From Chaenocephalus aceratus (taxonomy: Eukaryota; Chordata; Actinopteri; Perciformes; Channichthyidae), in assembly GCA_023974075.1 (NCBI GenBank), contig CM043785.1:24369169-24433168 (forward strand): a stretch of DNA of 64,000 nucleotides. Direction: 5' to 3'. How positions within the stretch are numbered: the first letter of the stretch is position 1; every line of letters begins with the position of its first letter. Position numbers and translations under genes: made by a program. This document shows positions 53,601 through 61,922 of this stretch, piece by piece. The notes under the pieces were generated by a model that saw only the letters and a list, made by a program, of their open reading frames with translations, ran no database searches and was not told the origin of the DNA.

Positions 53601-56600
53601 TTGAAGTCGTTTTAAAGTTTACCAGTTTTTAATGATTTTTAATAGTTTCTTTTATGTTGCATATTTGACTGGCTAATGTGCCATTTTATTTGTGTTTTAC
53701 TGCTGTATTTGTCTGCCTGTATTGTATGTGTTTTATCTGTTGTAACTTTGTTCATGCTGCCCTTCTTGGCCAGGTCACTCTTGTAAAAGAGATTTTAATC
53801 TCAATTAGTTATTTTACCTGGTTAAATAAAGGATATATACTATATATATAAACATGTTATAAAAGAAGAGAGCAACATCTTTCAGAAAACCATTGGAAAA
53901 TGGTCACTAAAACAAAGATTCATATCTATATATATATATTTATAAAACGGACAAGTAAAATCAAGCAATCTGATTGGTTCTTAGCCGTGATATACTGAGC
54001 GATAGAATTGTAAGTTACTTTTCACAACAAGTCAGTATCCCTCCGCGTCTGAGAAAAACAGTATACCGTTGGGTTGAAAAGCAAACTGCCTGCAGTTTGC
54101 TTTTCAAACTGGAACAAGAAAGCAGCGGAGAAGTAACGGGGCAGAAACCCTCCTTTTTACGCAGCGGTCCAGACATAGACATCAAACGGCAAAACATATT
54201 CAGTGTGCAGTTCCTTTGGCATTAGGGCAGGGATATCTAGATACTTTCCAAGGTTTGACATAATGAATTGTGCTACTTTTAAAGCAAGCAATGATGTTTT
54301 CAAATCTGTAATCAAAGAGGTCCGCAAAAACACTATCGACCAATCAGATTGCTTGATTAGACTTGTCAGTTTTATAAATATATTTACATTTCTTCCGTTA
54401 GAAAACAAACTTACAAAGCATAAGATGGAAACATTTAAGATTAACTTCGACCTCCGGGTGGGTCTTACTATCGAGGAGTGGATTGAGGAGTGCCTATCTC
54501 CAGAAAAAAAAAGCACCTAAACGACGACATGCAGAGCTACGTGAAGAGCAGGTAGACCAACTGGAAAAGTACCACCATTCAAAAGCTTTCTGATGCAGGT
54601 CTTGAAACAAAGCAGAGAAATTATGACCGTTAGTGGCCACAGGTGCGAAAGATCTCTCCAGAGCTACTGGAAGCCAAATCTCGGGGACCGGAGAAAGTGG
54701 AGCAATATTCTCACCATGCCAAGCAACAGCCTAGAACAGGGGTGCCCAACCAGTCGACCGCGATCGACCGGTCGATCGCGATATGTGTCTAAAAATAGAA
54801 CAACAATATTCTGTTTTATCGTTAATGTCCTGTAACATAATCTTCCTGTACCAGAATAATGCACTTGAACGCATCAAAGCTTTGTGATTGGCCGGCGTGA
54901 CCCCATGTGTCGGGGCGTGGCTGGTGAGCAGTGGGCAGTGCATTAGTTCGCCAACGTTGTCCGTGTCAACAGGAGTGACAGTCAGCACACACACAAGACC
55001 GCAATCATGGCAGAAGCAAAACATATATCATTTTCACTCCGAGTGGGAGGATGATTATTTTTGTATCTATTCCAATTCAAAGTCCATCTGTCTCATCTGC
55101 AATGCGAGCGTGGCTTTATCGAAGAAGTGTAATTTAGGAGCGGCATTTCAAAACAGTGCACAAACGCTACGAGACGGAATTCCCTCCTAATTCTGCCCTA
55201 CGCTCCCAAAAGGGGAGGGGCCTGAAAGGACAGCTAAATGCACAGCAGTCCATTTCCACCAGGCCCAACAACAAGAGCAAGGCTGCTCCAGAACATCTTA
55301 TCGTGTCAGTCACGTTCTTGAGAAACACATGAAGTCTTTCAAAGACGGCGAAGTTGTGAAAGAAGCATTCATGGAGGCTGCCGATGCGTAATAAAAATAA
55401 CAGTAGCATTTCAACACAGGTTTTTGATATGATAAAAACTCAAGTTAGATACCGTTATTAATCAGCTGTAAGTTTGAGTTTGTTTGAACTTATTCATTAT
55501 AATTATTGTACAAAATGGTATAAGAATGCAAACTTAAATTGATTATAGTCTATTATCAATTCAGGTTAAGAAACTAGTGTTGCCTGCATCCTATTTTAAA
55601 AGGCATTTCTTTTTATACTCTACTAAAATGCAACAAAAAAAGGGTTTGATTTTATTAATGTTGTCTTTTATTGCACTGTTGCAGCAGATTCCTGAGTAGC
55701 TTCAGATCTGAGTTGTCTTATTAGTAAGCCTCATTTATACTTTTGTAGCAACACTATTTTTATATAATGGCAAAGAAAGGGTTCAGAGGCTTTTCTCTTT
55801 TCCCTGTGTCATATGAGGCAGCACTGTTCAATGTTTCTTGAAAACATTACCCACTGTAGTGACGTGTGAATAAACTCCAACTCTGTCTAAACAACACTGT
55901 TGTGTAACTTCAGTTAAATACGTGTGTAGATTAGAAAGAGGTAAGATAAAGGATCTGCAGTATTTTATGAAGTATTAATTGTACGAAGGTCAGTTTTATA
56001 CAAGTAGAAGTGTGTATTTACCTGGTAGTAGGCTGTCAGTAATGGCTACGCCTCTCTATTTGGACTGGTAGATCTCGGCAGACTGGCAACTCTAAAAGTA
56101 GCTCTCGGTTCAAAAAAGGTTGGGCACCCCTGGCCTAGAACAACATCAACCTATACAAGTAACCATGTAAGCCATGCTACTGATGCTGGACAGTTTTTCA
56201 GTGGGTGCACAATAAACGGCAACATACAAATGAATGTAAATAAATAGACAAATAATGGATTAACGCTCTCCGTCTAATATGTTCGCTAGCTGTTAGTGTT
56301 GTTGCATAGCAACCACCTCGCTGGTGGTTGGTGGCTGGTTCAAAACCGTTTCTGGTCTTCGGTATTTCCAGACAAGTGGCTACTGAAATCAATCTTACTA
56401 ATGGCTGTCTGTGCAATTTACTCCGCGCGAGTTGGCAGACTTTATTTTGCTTACTTTAACATCATTTTTCATGGTGGGGCTAAGCCATTTCTTGGTATGG
56501 GTGTAGCCTACCCCAGCCATACCCTGGCGCTGCCACTGGTGGGATGTATGGGGCGGGCCATTCTGCACATGCGTTAAATGCGTTAAATATTTTAACGCAA

Positions 56601-59399
56601 TTCATTCAAAAAATTAATTACCGCCGTTAACGTGATAATTTTGATAGTATATATATATATAATGGGTGAAACTGTTCACAATAATGTTTTACAATAACCT
56701 CAAGTTTTAAATGTGATAGATCCTACATTTTAAAACTCATGGAGTCAACAGAACAATGTTTGCAGCATCTTGAGAGATCACAGTTCTGGGTGGTGGCAAA
56801 AAATATAACTTTTTATCTGGTTTTGTTGTCTCCTTCTCATGTTTTATTTACAGTGGTGCAAACACACCTATGGTGAAAAAAGAGAGAACTATTCGAAGCA
56901 GAAAAAAAACAGCGTAATATACCATCTGACCAGAGAGTTAACCGAATATTTTCCGTCTATGACGGATTTTTTTTTAACAATGACGGACAAATCTGAAAGC
57001 AGTCCGTCATTTTCACAGATTAGAACAAACTCGGAACAGCGCCAAAGTTTCCCCACAGCGAGGCTGCTTATGGGTGTTATGCATGTTATGCCGTGTTATG
57101 CATGCCCTCCAAAAAGGAAATTATACCGTTTCCAAACCTAACTGTGCCGTACAAATCATTGAAATGTCTGTGAGTTTTGACTTTACGCTGTGCACGCTCC
57201 CGCGAGGAGCAGCAGCCATGCATAACACGGCACATGTGAACTGCCCCCCCCGTTGACAGTTCACGAGCATGCTCCCCCCCCCCCGTTGACAGTTCACGAG
57301 CATGCTCCCCCCCCCCTCGTCAGAGTTGTGTAAAGGCCGAAGGGTAATTCTGGATTTTGACCGAAGTTTTACGATCCTGTCCGTCAAAATGATGGGCAGC
57401 GAAAAAGTCTAGCGCAACCTCTGCATCTGACTAAGGCCTGCACTATAATGCTTCAATTAACTGGCTATTCTTTATAATATACTCAGATCAATAGGAGACA
57501 GAGATGTTAAGTTTAAGTTAAGGGTTTTTATCATTATTTACAGGTAGATATTATCAAGGGTGTAACTTTGGTTTAAGAAGTGGGGGCTGGGGGGGGCACA
57601 AAACGGGGTCCTCCGCAATGAACCATATATATTATCATTATATATAATGAATGTGCAAACTTATCTAGTATCCTATCCATATGAACCTGTTTATTTGTGG
57701 GGGGACCTCACTTCCTCTAGGGGGGTGGTCCAGGGGCATGCTCCCCCGGGAAGATTTTTTTTCTTTACATTGAAGTTAAATGCATCAATCTGGTGCACTT
57801 TGAGGGCAACATTAAGAGATTTATGGATACATCTCTTAACACTCATATAAAACAGAACTGTATAATGCTTCAATTAACTGTCTTCTGTTGGTCGCTTGTT
57901 AGCAGACCCTTCAAGCGATAGGAGAGCGGCAGAGCGCACAGGTACAGGAGGCGTAGAGCGAGGGATCATTGTCAACTAGTCGTACTCGCTGTCCGTGAGT
58001 TGGACACCCCCCCCCCCCACACTCTTCGGTTCTCCACGAATTACATAAGTCACCCAAATCAGCATTAAAAAAGCGGGAGGTGCCGAAAAGCGACTAATTA
58101 GCATCACTATATTTAGGAAACTTGGTGTTATGGTAAAGCTACGTGTGTTTTCATACTGTAAATTGCTGGCACATTTGTTTAGAAAAGTGCAATATTAATC
58201 AGGTTTATAATCATATGATAGGGTGGATGCTTCTTTAACCCATGTAGATTCCTAATGCTCACCTTTGGTTCTTCAACATCTTCCTCTGTGTCCTCTCCCT
58301 CCGTCAGGGCCTTCCTTTTGGAAGGTACGGCTAAACTGTCAAATGAAGCCCTGCAAGACACAACAAATATGAGATACATTCCAAGATACTTTGCCACATT
58401 AATGCACAAAACCCACATGTTAGCACTGACGATAACAAAGCAAAACGTCTAAGCAAGCGGGACAAACATATAACAATACTTTAAAGAAAATGAGGAGGGC
58501 TGTTGTGTGTAGAGGAGTGAGTGAATACAATATGATCAATGTGTGCAAGGATCAGATCAAACAAAAACCTTAAAAAGGTTTGGATAGGCAGCTACTCTGT
58601 ATCGTGTTCTGTGTTATTCATGCCATTAAAATCCATTTGTAAATTAAATTAACTAACTCTTATGCTTACAACTGCACCCCTAATGTATTATTTATATTGT
58701 TACTAACCTGTTCGCCAGGATTTTGTTCAAACCGTTTTTGATCAGAGCTTACCTGCATGTCTCTCTTGTCTCCTCGATTTCTTTTAGTTCATCTTTGCTG
58801 TTTAGGACAGCTCCGATGCTGTCTGCACTTTCAGCTCCCAACTGGGGTTAGAGAAAAAGTTGAAAGTCATTTATGTATGTCCTTTATTATAAAATGTATT
58901 GTTTTGCTCAGAGTTGTATCTCAGCATGTTACTGCTTTTGTGTAGCAGCAGCTTCAACAACTTATTTAAAGTAAAGTTGTATTTTATCTAACACCATTTT
59001 CATTATAGTCTGACTACTATATATGCAACAATAGCTTAACATATAGATACAATTCATTAACATTCAATGTTTCAGGGATGTTATTTATGCCTGGAGTCCA
59101 CTCGATGGCGAACAATGTAAATGCGTCAGCTATGTTATCTTCCCTTATGCATGCATTGGTGCCACATGGCTCTTTCCTTGTCCACCACGTTTTCAAAAAT
59201 GCGTAATTTAAACAACATGTTGTGATCTAGCAGCTCCATAGATGGTCAACAGATACCATTATAGCTTCAGTTAGATTACTTGTGAACTATTAGCTAACAT
59301 TACATGCTAACATCACCAAGAGGCTCCACTTGCCTGTTGAGCTAAAAGCTCGCGTCTACGTTTTTGTTTCTCGCGAATCTCTTGCAGTCGACTGTTCAT
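38642..59399 (-). CDS. mettl14: mettl14, m6A methyltransferase complex subunit (complete, 11 coding exons)
   Basis: METTL14 is the RNA-binding, non-catalytic partner of METTL3 in the nuclear complex that writes N6-methyladenosine on mRNA. Coding exons (minus order): 59399-59334, 58841-58753, 58350-58263, 49631-49554, 46835-46748, 46668-46578, 46415-46274, 44424-44332, 42639-42523, 39246-39036, 38943-38642. They join in phase to 455 codons including the stop, against 456 residues in human. The N-terminus is [19 protein letters not shown]. The MT-A70 fold carries EPPL at residues 191-194, in place of the catalytic DPPW of METTL3. The tail (about 404-454) is RGG-rich and ends RGFPPR; RGG tails bind RNA. 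All junctions are GT-AG except intron 1 (GC-AG). Introns 3, 4, 7 and 9 are swollen by transposons, but no exon is hit. Confidence 0.97.
39036..39246 (-). CDS. mettl14: mettl14 exon 10 (residues 285-355)
   Basis: Acceptor CCTCCAG, donor GTGAGA. It encodes the conserved block with [11 protein letters not shown] and [11 protein letters not shown]. Confidence 0.97.
39258..39350. mobile_element. LINE/SINE 3'-end fragment in mettl14 intron 9
   Basis: ATTTCAGAATCAGAAATCC, then TTTGTCCCACAGACGG: a widespread fish retroposon end. Boundaries are not resolved. Confidence 0.5.
39373..41283. mobile_element. hAT element in mettl14 intron 9
   Basis: Termini CAGTGGTTCTCAAA and TTTGAGAACCACTG lie inside a perfect duplication GTCTAACA (39365-39372, 41284-41291). 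It contains the nested element 39708-40466. No intact transposase. Confidence 0.92.
39708..40466. mobile_element. PIF/Harbinger-type element nested in the hAT
   Basis: Termini CCCCCTGATCCCACCAGAAG and (inverted) CCCCCTAATCCCACCAGGAG are flanked by TTA (39705-39707, 40467-40469). Near the left end is a 10-bp tandem repeat (CGCTGCGCCG, about six copies, 39739-39790). Confidence 0.88.
41470..42473. mobile_element. hAT element in mettl14 intron 9
   Basis: Termini CAGGGATGGGCAAATGGC and GTTGCCCATCCCTG lie inside a perfect duplication AATTAGAT (41462-41469, 42474-42481). It ends only 49 bp from exon 9. Confidence 0.92.
42523..42639 (-). CDS. mettl14: mettl14 exon 9 (residues 246-284)
   Basis: Acceptor ATTTCAG, donor GTACAG. 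It encodes [13 protein letters not shown], part of the METTL3-binding core. Confidence 0.96.
42681..42864. mobile_element. Short foldback MITE in mettl14 intron 8
   Basis: 184 bp, mostly inverted repeat (TCAATGTCGAGTAAACCTGC against its complement), flanked by TAT. It lies 41 bp upstream of exon 9 on the transcript. Confidence 0.8.
44053..44320. repeat. Intronic direct repeat, copy 1
   Basis: Shared with 46895-47140 in the same orientation (GAACATGGTTTAACAGC, ATGCCGTAAGTTGTAA, GGCATATAAGA). The copies bracket exons 5-7; copy 1 runs up to exon 8. Type unknown. Confidence 0.75.
44332..44424 (-). CDS. mettl14: mettl14 exon 8 (residues 215-245)
   Basis: Acceptor TTGTAG, donor GTAACA. It encodes IMKLEIEEI then [12 protein letters not shown]. 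Confidence 0.95.
44985..45275. mobile_element. hAT fragment in mettl14 intron 7
   Basis: Homologous to 11355-11595 (GTTATCGGTACTGG, GGGGCGGGGCAGTTTACACA). Its left end GGGATGGGTACCGAGCC resembles a hAT terminus. Truncated on the right by the next element. Confidence 0.65.
45276..45898. mobile_element. hAT-type MITE in mettl14 intron 7
   Basis: Termini TAGGGCTGCACGACG and (inverted) TAGGGCTGAACGATTAATC. Adjacent 8-mers do not match, so either a junction has rearranged or the flanks came from different events. Confidence 0.65.
46274..46415 (-). CDS. mettl14: mettl14 exon 7 (residues 167-214)
   Basis: Acceptor GTTTAG, donor GTAAGT. It contains [10 protein letters not shown], the degenerate cofactor-site motif of METTL14. 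Confidence 0.96.
46578..46668 (-). CDS. mettl14: mettl14 exon 6 (residues 137-167)
   Basis: Acceptor CTTCAG, donor GTACGT after CCCAT. Codon 167 is split AT|G across intron 6. Confidence 0.95.
46748..46835 (-). CDS. mettl14: mettl14 exon 5 (residues 108-137)
   Basis: Acceptor TTTCAG, donor GTGAGT. It encodes [15 protein letters not shown], conserved with human. Confidence 0.96.
46895..47140. repeat. Intronic direct repeat, copy 2
   Basis: Partner of 44053-44320, lying in intron 4. Confidence 0.75.
47216..48233. mobile_element. hAT element in mettl14 intron 4
   Basis: Termini CAGGGGTGGGGAAC and GTTCCCCACCCCTG lie inside a perfect duplication CTTTAAAT (47208-47215, 48234-48241). Segment 47820-47960 recurs inverted at about 57690-57850. 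Confidence 0.92.
49554..49631 (-). CDS. mettl14: mettl14 exon 4 (residues 82-107)
   Basis: Acceptor TGTTAG, donor GTTTGA. It encodes the acidic linker ending Y-K-D-S-S-T-F-L-K. Confidence 0.93.
49894..50001 (+). pseudogene. Myb/SANT-like domain fragment
   Basis: ATG at 49894 opens a frame with [13 protein letters not shown]. This is the first helix of the Myb/SANT-like domain carried by PIF/Harbinger accessory proteins and their domesticated relatives. It stops at a TTG repeat and a hAT boundary. It lies in mettl14 intron 3, antisense to mettl14. Confidence 0.55.
50030..50984 (-). mobile_element. hAT element with BED-finger remnant
   Basis: The right terminus reads CAGTGTTGGGACTAACGC when inverted, a common fish hAT end. 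The left terminus is degraded and no 8-bp duplication was found. The minus-strand frame 50517-50098 has V-G-I-K-D-A-K-N-I and [12 protein letters not shown], part of a BED zinc finger. The first cysteine pair is reduced to one Cys. Confidence 0.7.
50519..50650. repeat. (GT)n microsatellites
   Basis: Two GT runs (about 50519-50585 and 50611-50648) separated by GCGTGCTAGTGGTGAGTGTT. Open frames across them are artefacts of the dinucleotide. Confidence 0.97.
51019..51700. mobile_element. PIF/Harbinger-like MITE, copy 2
   Basis: 682 bp, termini GGCTCAATTCCAAATC and (inverted) GGCCCAATTCCAATCC, duplication TTA (51016-51018, 51701-51703). Homologous to 15317-15989. Confidence 0.9.
52336..52432 (+). 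pseudogene. Small second ORF of the Kolobok-type element
   Basis: ATG at about 52335 opens [16 protein letters not shown] and then G-I-Q-P-Y before a stop. An acidic stretch followed by I-Q-P-Y resembles the start of P2X7-tail-like proteins carried by some fish transposons. This is inferred from memory of the motif. Confidence 0.35.
52874..53296 (-). CDS. THAP-domain ORF in the Kolobok-type element
   Basis: A 140-codon frame from ATG 53296. The THAP zinc module is complete: C4 and C9 (C-I-A-K-Y-C), then C-x2-H (C-S-E-H) at about residues 55-58, R-R-Q-W, and the closing A-V-P-S-V-F (about 86-91). THAP domains bind DNA and in Kolobok and P elements recognise the transposon ends. The C-terminal part is basic and low complexity. 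No catalytic domain follows, so at most this is a DNA-binding remnant. It lies in mettl14 intron 3. Confidence 0.8.
   Translation of the reverse strand: MPHCIAKYCHNSDRNNPRNARFHLLPKGKRKKYIRRQWLAKCGRPEPKDSQAHVCSEHFKFPDDYSESMIKHNMGFMEQPLLNGDAVPSVFLVSSPTRTPVRPVEKSPSASVKRLRTRSSARSKNKVCYSAFPLQRLAPF
53941..54376. mobile_element. MITE with 40-bp inverted termini
   Basis: Termini TATAAAACGGACAAGTAAAA and (inverted) TATAAAACTGACAAGTCTAA both continue TCAAGCAATCTGATTGG. The inner segment 54143-54330 is shared with 60350-60535. Confidence 0.8.
54737..56132 (+). mobile_element. hAT element with GTF2I-repeat/ZBED-like transposase remnant
   Basis: Termini CAGGGGTGCCCAACC and GGTTGGGCACCCCTG lie inside a perfect duplication GCCTAGAA (54729-54736, 56133-56140). 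Inside, 55006-55394 keeps pieces of a hAT N-terminus in shifted frames: [22 protein letters not shown], then K-S-F-K-D-G-E-V-V. It is a pseudogene with several indels. Confidence 0.9.
56141..58262. other. Rest of mettl14 intron 3: mixed repeat remnants
   Basis: 56574-56645 is a hAT-like terminus (GCGTTAAATATTTTAACGC). 57241-57315 holds two copies of a C-run plus GTTGACAGTTCACGAGCATGCT unit. 57690-57850 is the inverted partner of 47820-47960 (TTCCCGGGGGAGCATGCC). No coding exon was recognised. Confidence 0.5.
58263..58350 (-). CDS. mettl14: mettl14 exon 3 (residues 52-81)
   Basis: Acceptor TTGCAG, donor GTGAGC. It holds the basic P-S-K-R-K patch followed by an acidic stretch. Confidence 0.93.
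58753..58841 (-). CDS. mettl14: mettl14 exon 2 (residues 23-52)
   Basis: Acceptor CTAACCCCAG, donor GTAAGC. It encodes [15 protein letters not shown], as in other vertebrates. Confidence 0.95.
59334..59399 (-). CDS. mettl14: mettl14 exon 1 (residues 1-22)
   Basis: Starts at the ATG at 59399 and ends CAACAG at 59334. The donor is GCAAGT, matching the consensus of GC-AG introns. Confidence 0.93.
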
Positions 59400-59985
59400 T
59401 TTCTTCACTTTGTATAGTTTCTAATCAACTATCAACCACATTTGCTCGTTGATACACACAGTTAAAGTTGATTAGCAAGCTATTATGGTAGCCAACAATC
59501 GGCCAATGTGTAATAGCCGCTAAAAAATAACAATGGGTGCACTCGTTACGGATCCCGGGACGCTCCGGTTTGTCACTGCCTTGGTGTACTGTAGATGGAG
59601 CAAGCAGCTAAAATAAGGCATTAAAGACATCTGAGAGTGGCTGTTGCCTTGTGTTGTATACTGAGGCGTTTATTTTGTATACGGTGCTGGCAGTCCACTT
59701 TCATTGTGTCAATTTGGTTAACCGATAAACGATATTTATCCAGTGCCGACTCCGTCAACCCACTTACGGCGTACGCGGGTTAACATTAGGAGTGAACACT
59801 TTTGTGATCGAATGGATGCAGCGTGATGATGTCACCCGGTAGGACGCTTCTGTTTGACGTTTACTGATCCCTCCTCCAATCAGAGGATACTATACTGTGT
59901 AGACGCTGGAGGCACTATTTAGTCAATTCCATCCTGTCATCACTACTCAGGGAGAGAGCAGTTCAAGTAAAATCATGCAATCCAA
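59400..59985. promoter_or_regulatory. Presumed 5' UTR and promoter side of mettl14
   Basis: Contains CGGCCAAT around 59498-59505, a CCAAT-type box if used. No TATA box. The transcription start cannot be placed. The interval continues toward prss12 and ends at a hAT insertion. Confidence 0.4.
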
Positions 59986-60905
59986 TAGTGATGGGAATTC
60001 CGGCTCTTCTTGGTGAGCCGGATCATTTGGCTCGGCTCACCAAGAAGAACCGGTTCTTTCGGCTCCAAAACGGCTCTTCAGTTTACCACATATTATACCT
60101 TTTCAAATGTAGCCCTGTTTTGACTAATGATGTATATGTGTACACATATATCACTTGAAGTATTCAATACATCCTTTGTACTGAAGTATTCAAAAGTAAA
60201 AATGACATGTTTAATATAAATGATTTGCTGTGGCCAATTGTTTTCATTGCATTTACAGACCCGTGTAACTCTCTGATACCACCCAATGAATGCAATGATC
60301 TCCGTCCTCCGTGTTTTATTCTTATAGAAGTAAGAAGCGAAGTAAGGGGGCAGAAACCCTCCTTTTTACGCAGCGGTCCAGACATAGACATCAAACGGCG
60401 ACAGATATTCAGTGTGCAGTTACTTTGGCATTAGGGCAGGGATATCTAGATACTTTCCAAGGTTTGACATAATGAATTGTGCTACTTTTAAAGCAAGCAA
60501 CGATGTTTTCAAATCTGTAATCAAAAAGCTCCTCAAAAACACTATCGAAGCAGTTCCTGCCGTTGCTACGTTAGTTCAAACAGTAACAACGGACTATTTT
60601 TCTTAGCGGATGCATGTCAATTTAAATCAATACAACTATTTTTTAAATCAATAAAATCATTTTCTAAATCCATAAAAACATTTCAATTAATATTGGGAGT
60701 CATTTCGGTACTTTGTTGAGAATGTGGCCATGTGTATTAAGCGGGATAATGTCCACATTGCACATTGCATAATGTGCCTTCATGCCGATCGAGATCCCTC
60801 CGCAAAAACAAAAAACGGCTCGTTCGCGGGCGAGAGCCGGCTCCCGTCGTTCACTTAAAAGAGCCGGCTCTTAGAGCCGGCTCGTTCGCGACCGACACAT
60901 CACTA
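59986..60905. mobile_element. hAT element in the mettl14-prss12 intergenic region
   Basis: Termini TAGTGATGGGAATTCCGG and (inverted) TAGTGATGTGTCGGTCGCG lie inside a perfect duplication CAATCCAA (59978-59985, 60906-60913). It is rich in GAGCCGGCTC inverted motifs and carries the segment shared with 54143-54330. Confidence 0.92.
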
Positions 60906-60913
60906 CAATCCAA

Positions 60914-61588
60914 TACCCCTCTGCGCCAAACTGCAGCATCTCTCAGATAGTGTGCTTCACTAATGTGGCCACAACAAGAAGATCCTTAAAAAATTGTTAA
61001 TTGTAAATGCTTTTTACTTGCCAGGCTTAAGTGGATACTAGACCTAGGTTAAATATGGTGTGGGAATTGCTTAAACTTATGATGAGAATCAGAAGTGTAA
61101 TGCATACGCCAGAATAAACTGTTAACACAATCTTTTAGTTCATTTTCGCTTTGTTTCAACAATTGCAAGTGTGCTTTTAATGTTTTGGGAGCATGGATAC
61201 CATGCCACGGTTTAGACATGGCCCGGCTAATATGTGCAATTGCCTTATTACAATTTACAATAAGTGTCCCTCTCTATTCCCTGGGAATTTGCTTGTGATA
61301 CTATAAACATGATTACAGATTTTGTATTAGAGACCATAGGCCTACAATTTCCAAATATAATACAATTGTGTCAAATCGCATTATGGGGGAAATTACTTCG
61401 ATTATACGTTATTGGTTCGTTGGGGGGCAATCTGGCCATTTAGCCCACGCAAATCTGAGTTTCATTGATCGGCGTCGTTTCTCCTTTCCCGGTTCACCCT
61501 CTCCATGGAAATCGCCTCCTCAGCTGATGATAGGAGCGATTGATGATAGAAGGCGCTGTCTTCGCCTCCTTACAGTCAGAGACCTACC
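60914..61588. promoter_or_regulatory. prss12: Upstream region of prss12
   Basis: AT-rich, then GC-richer from about 61430. No TATA box or clear element was recognised. The 5' UTR probably lies within the last 150 bp. Confidence 0.35.
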
Positions 61589-61922
61589 ATGAATTTGGCA
61601 TTTATTGCTCTAACAGCCGCGCTTTTGGCTGCGAATAGCGGCTTCTGTTATTCTAGCAGCGTTCCGTCATTCATCCTGCCGTTTACTGACTGCGTCCAGA
61701 GCCGTGGGAAAGACGGTTTCTACCGGGGAGCGATAGACGTCACCGAGTCCGGCACCCGGTGTATGAACTGGACCGAAGTGGCCGGCTTCAAGGAGCGCTA
61801 CCCTGGCAAAGGAGTTGGAGAGCATAACCACTGCCGCAACCCGGACGGCAGGATCCGACCCTGGTGCTTTTTTAGGAACCACAAAGGCAGAGCTGACTGG
61901 GGCTATTGCGACTGTAAACAAG
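61589..61922 (+). CDS. prss12: prss12 (neurotrypsin) exon 1: signal peptide and kringle
   Basis: Neurotrypsin is a secreted multidomain serine protease of synapses that cleaves agrin. The ATG at 61589 opens a hydrophobic signal peptide (about residues 1-20). A kringle follows at residues 35-109 with six cysteines (35, 58, 82, 93, 107, 109) and the hallmarks F-Y-R-G, T-E-S-G, H-C-R-N-P-D-G, P-W-C-F and W-G-Y-C-D-C. The exon ends at a phase-1 donor AAG|GTAAAC. An SRCR exon follows in phase, which is the kringle-SRCR order of neurotrypsin. The proline-rich stretch between signal and kringle in mammals is short here. The neighbourhood with mettl14 also fits. Confidence 0.85.

Larger units (their letters stand above)
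50992..53850 (+). mobile_element. LINE 3' fragment, interrupted twice
   Basis: Pieces 50985-51018, 51701-52102 and 53544-53850. The middle piece encodes the end of a reverse-transcriptase ORF ([22 protein letters not shown]-stop-N-N), with TAG at 52033-52035 where Trp is expected. The last piece is a 3' UTR ending in a TTTTAATCTCAATTAG and TTAAATAAAGGATATATAC tail, typical of fish L2/CR1-like LINEs. Confidence 0.75.

Noticed and set aside
56296..56577. 93-codon plus-strand ORF with Trp-rich start
   Set aside because: It lies in mettl14 intron 3 among repeat remnants. No family was recognised and there is no supporting splice context.
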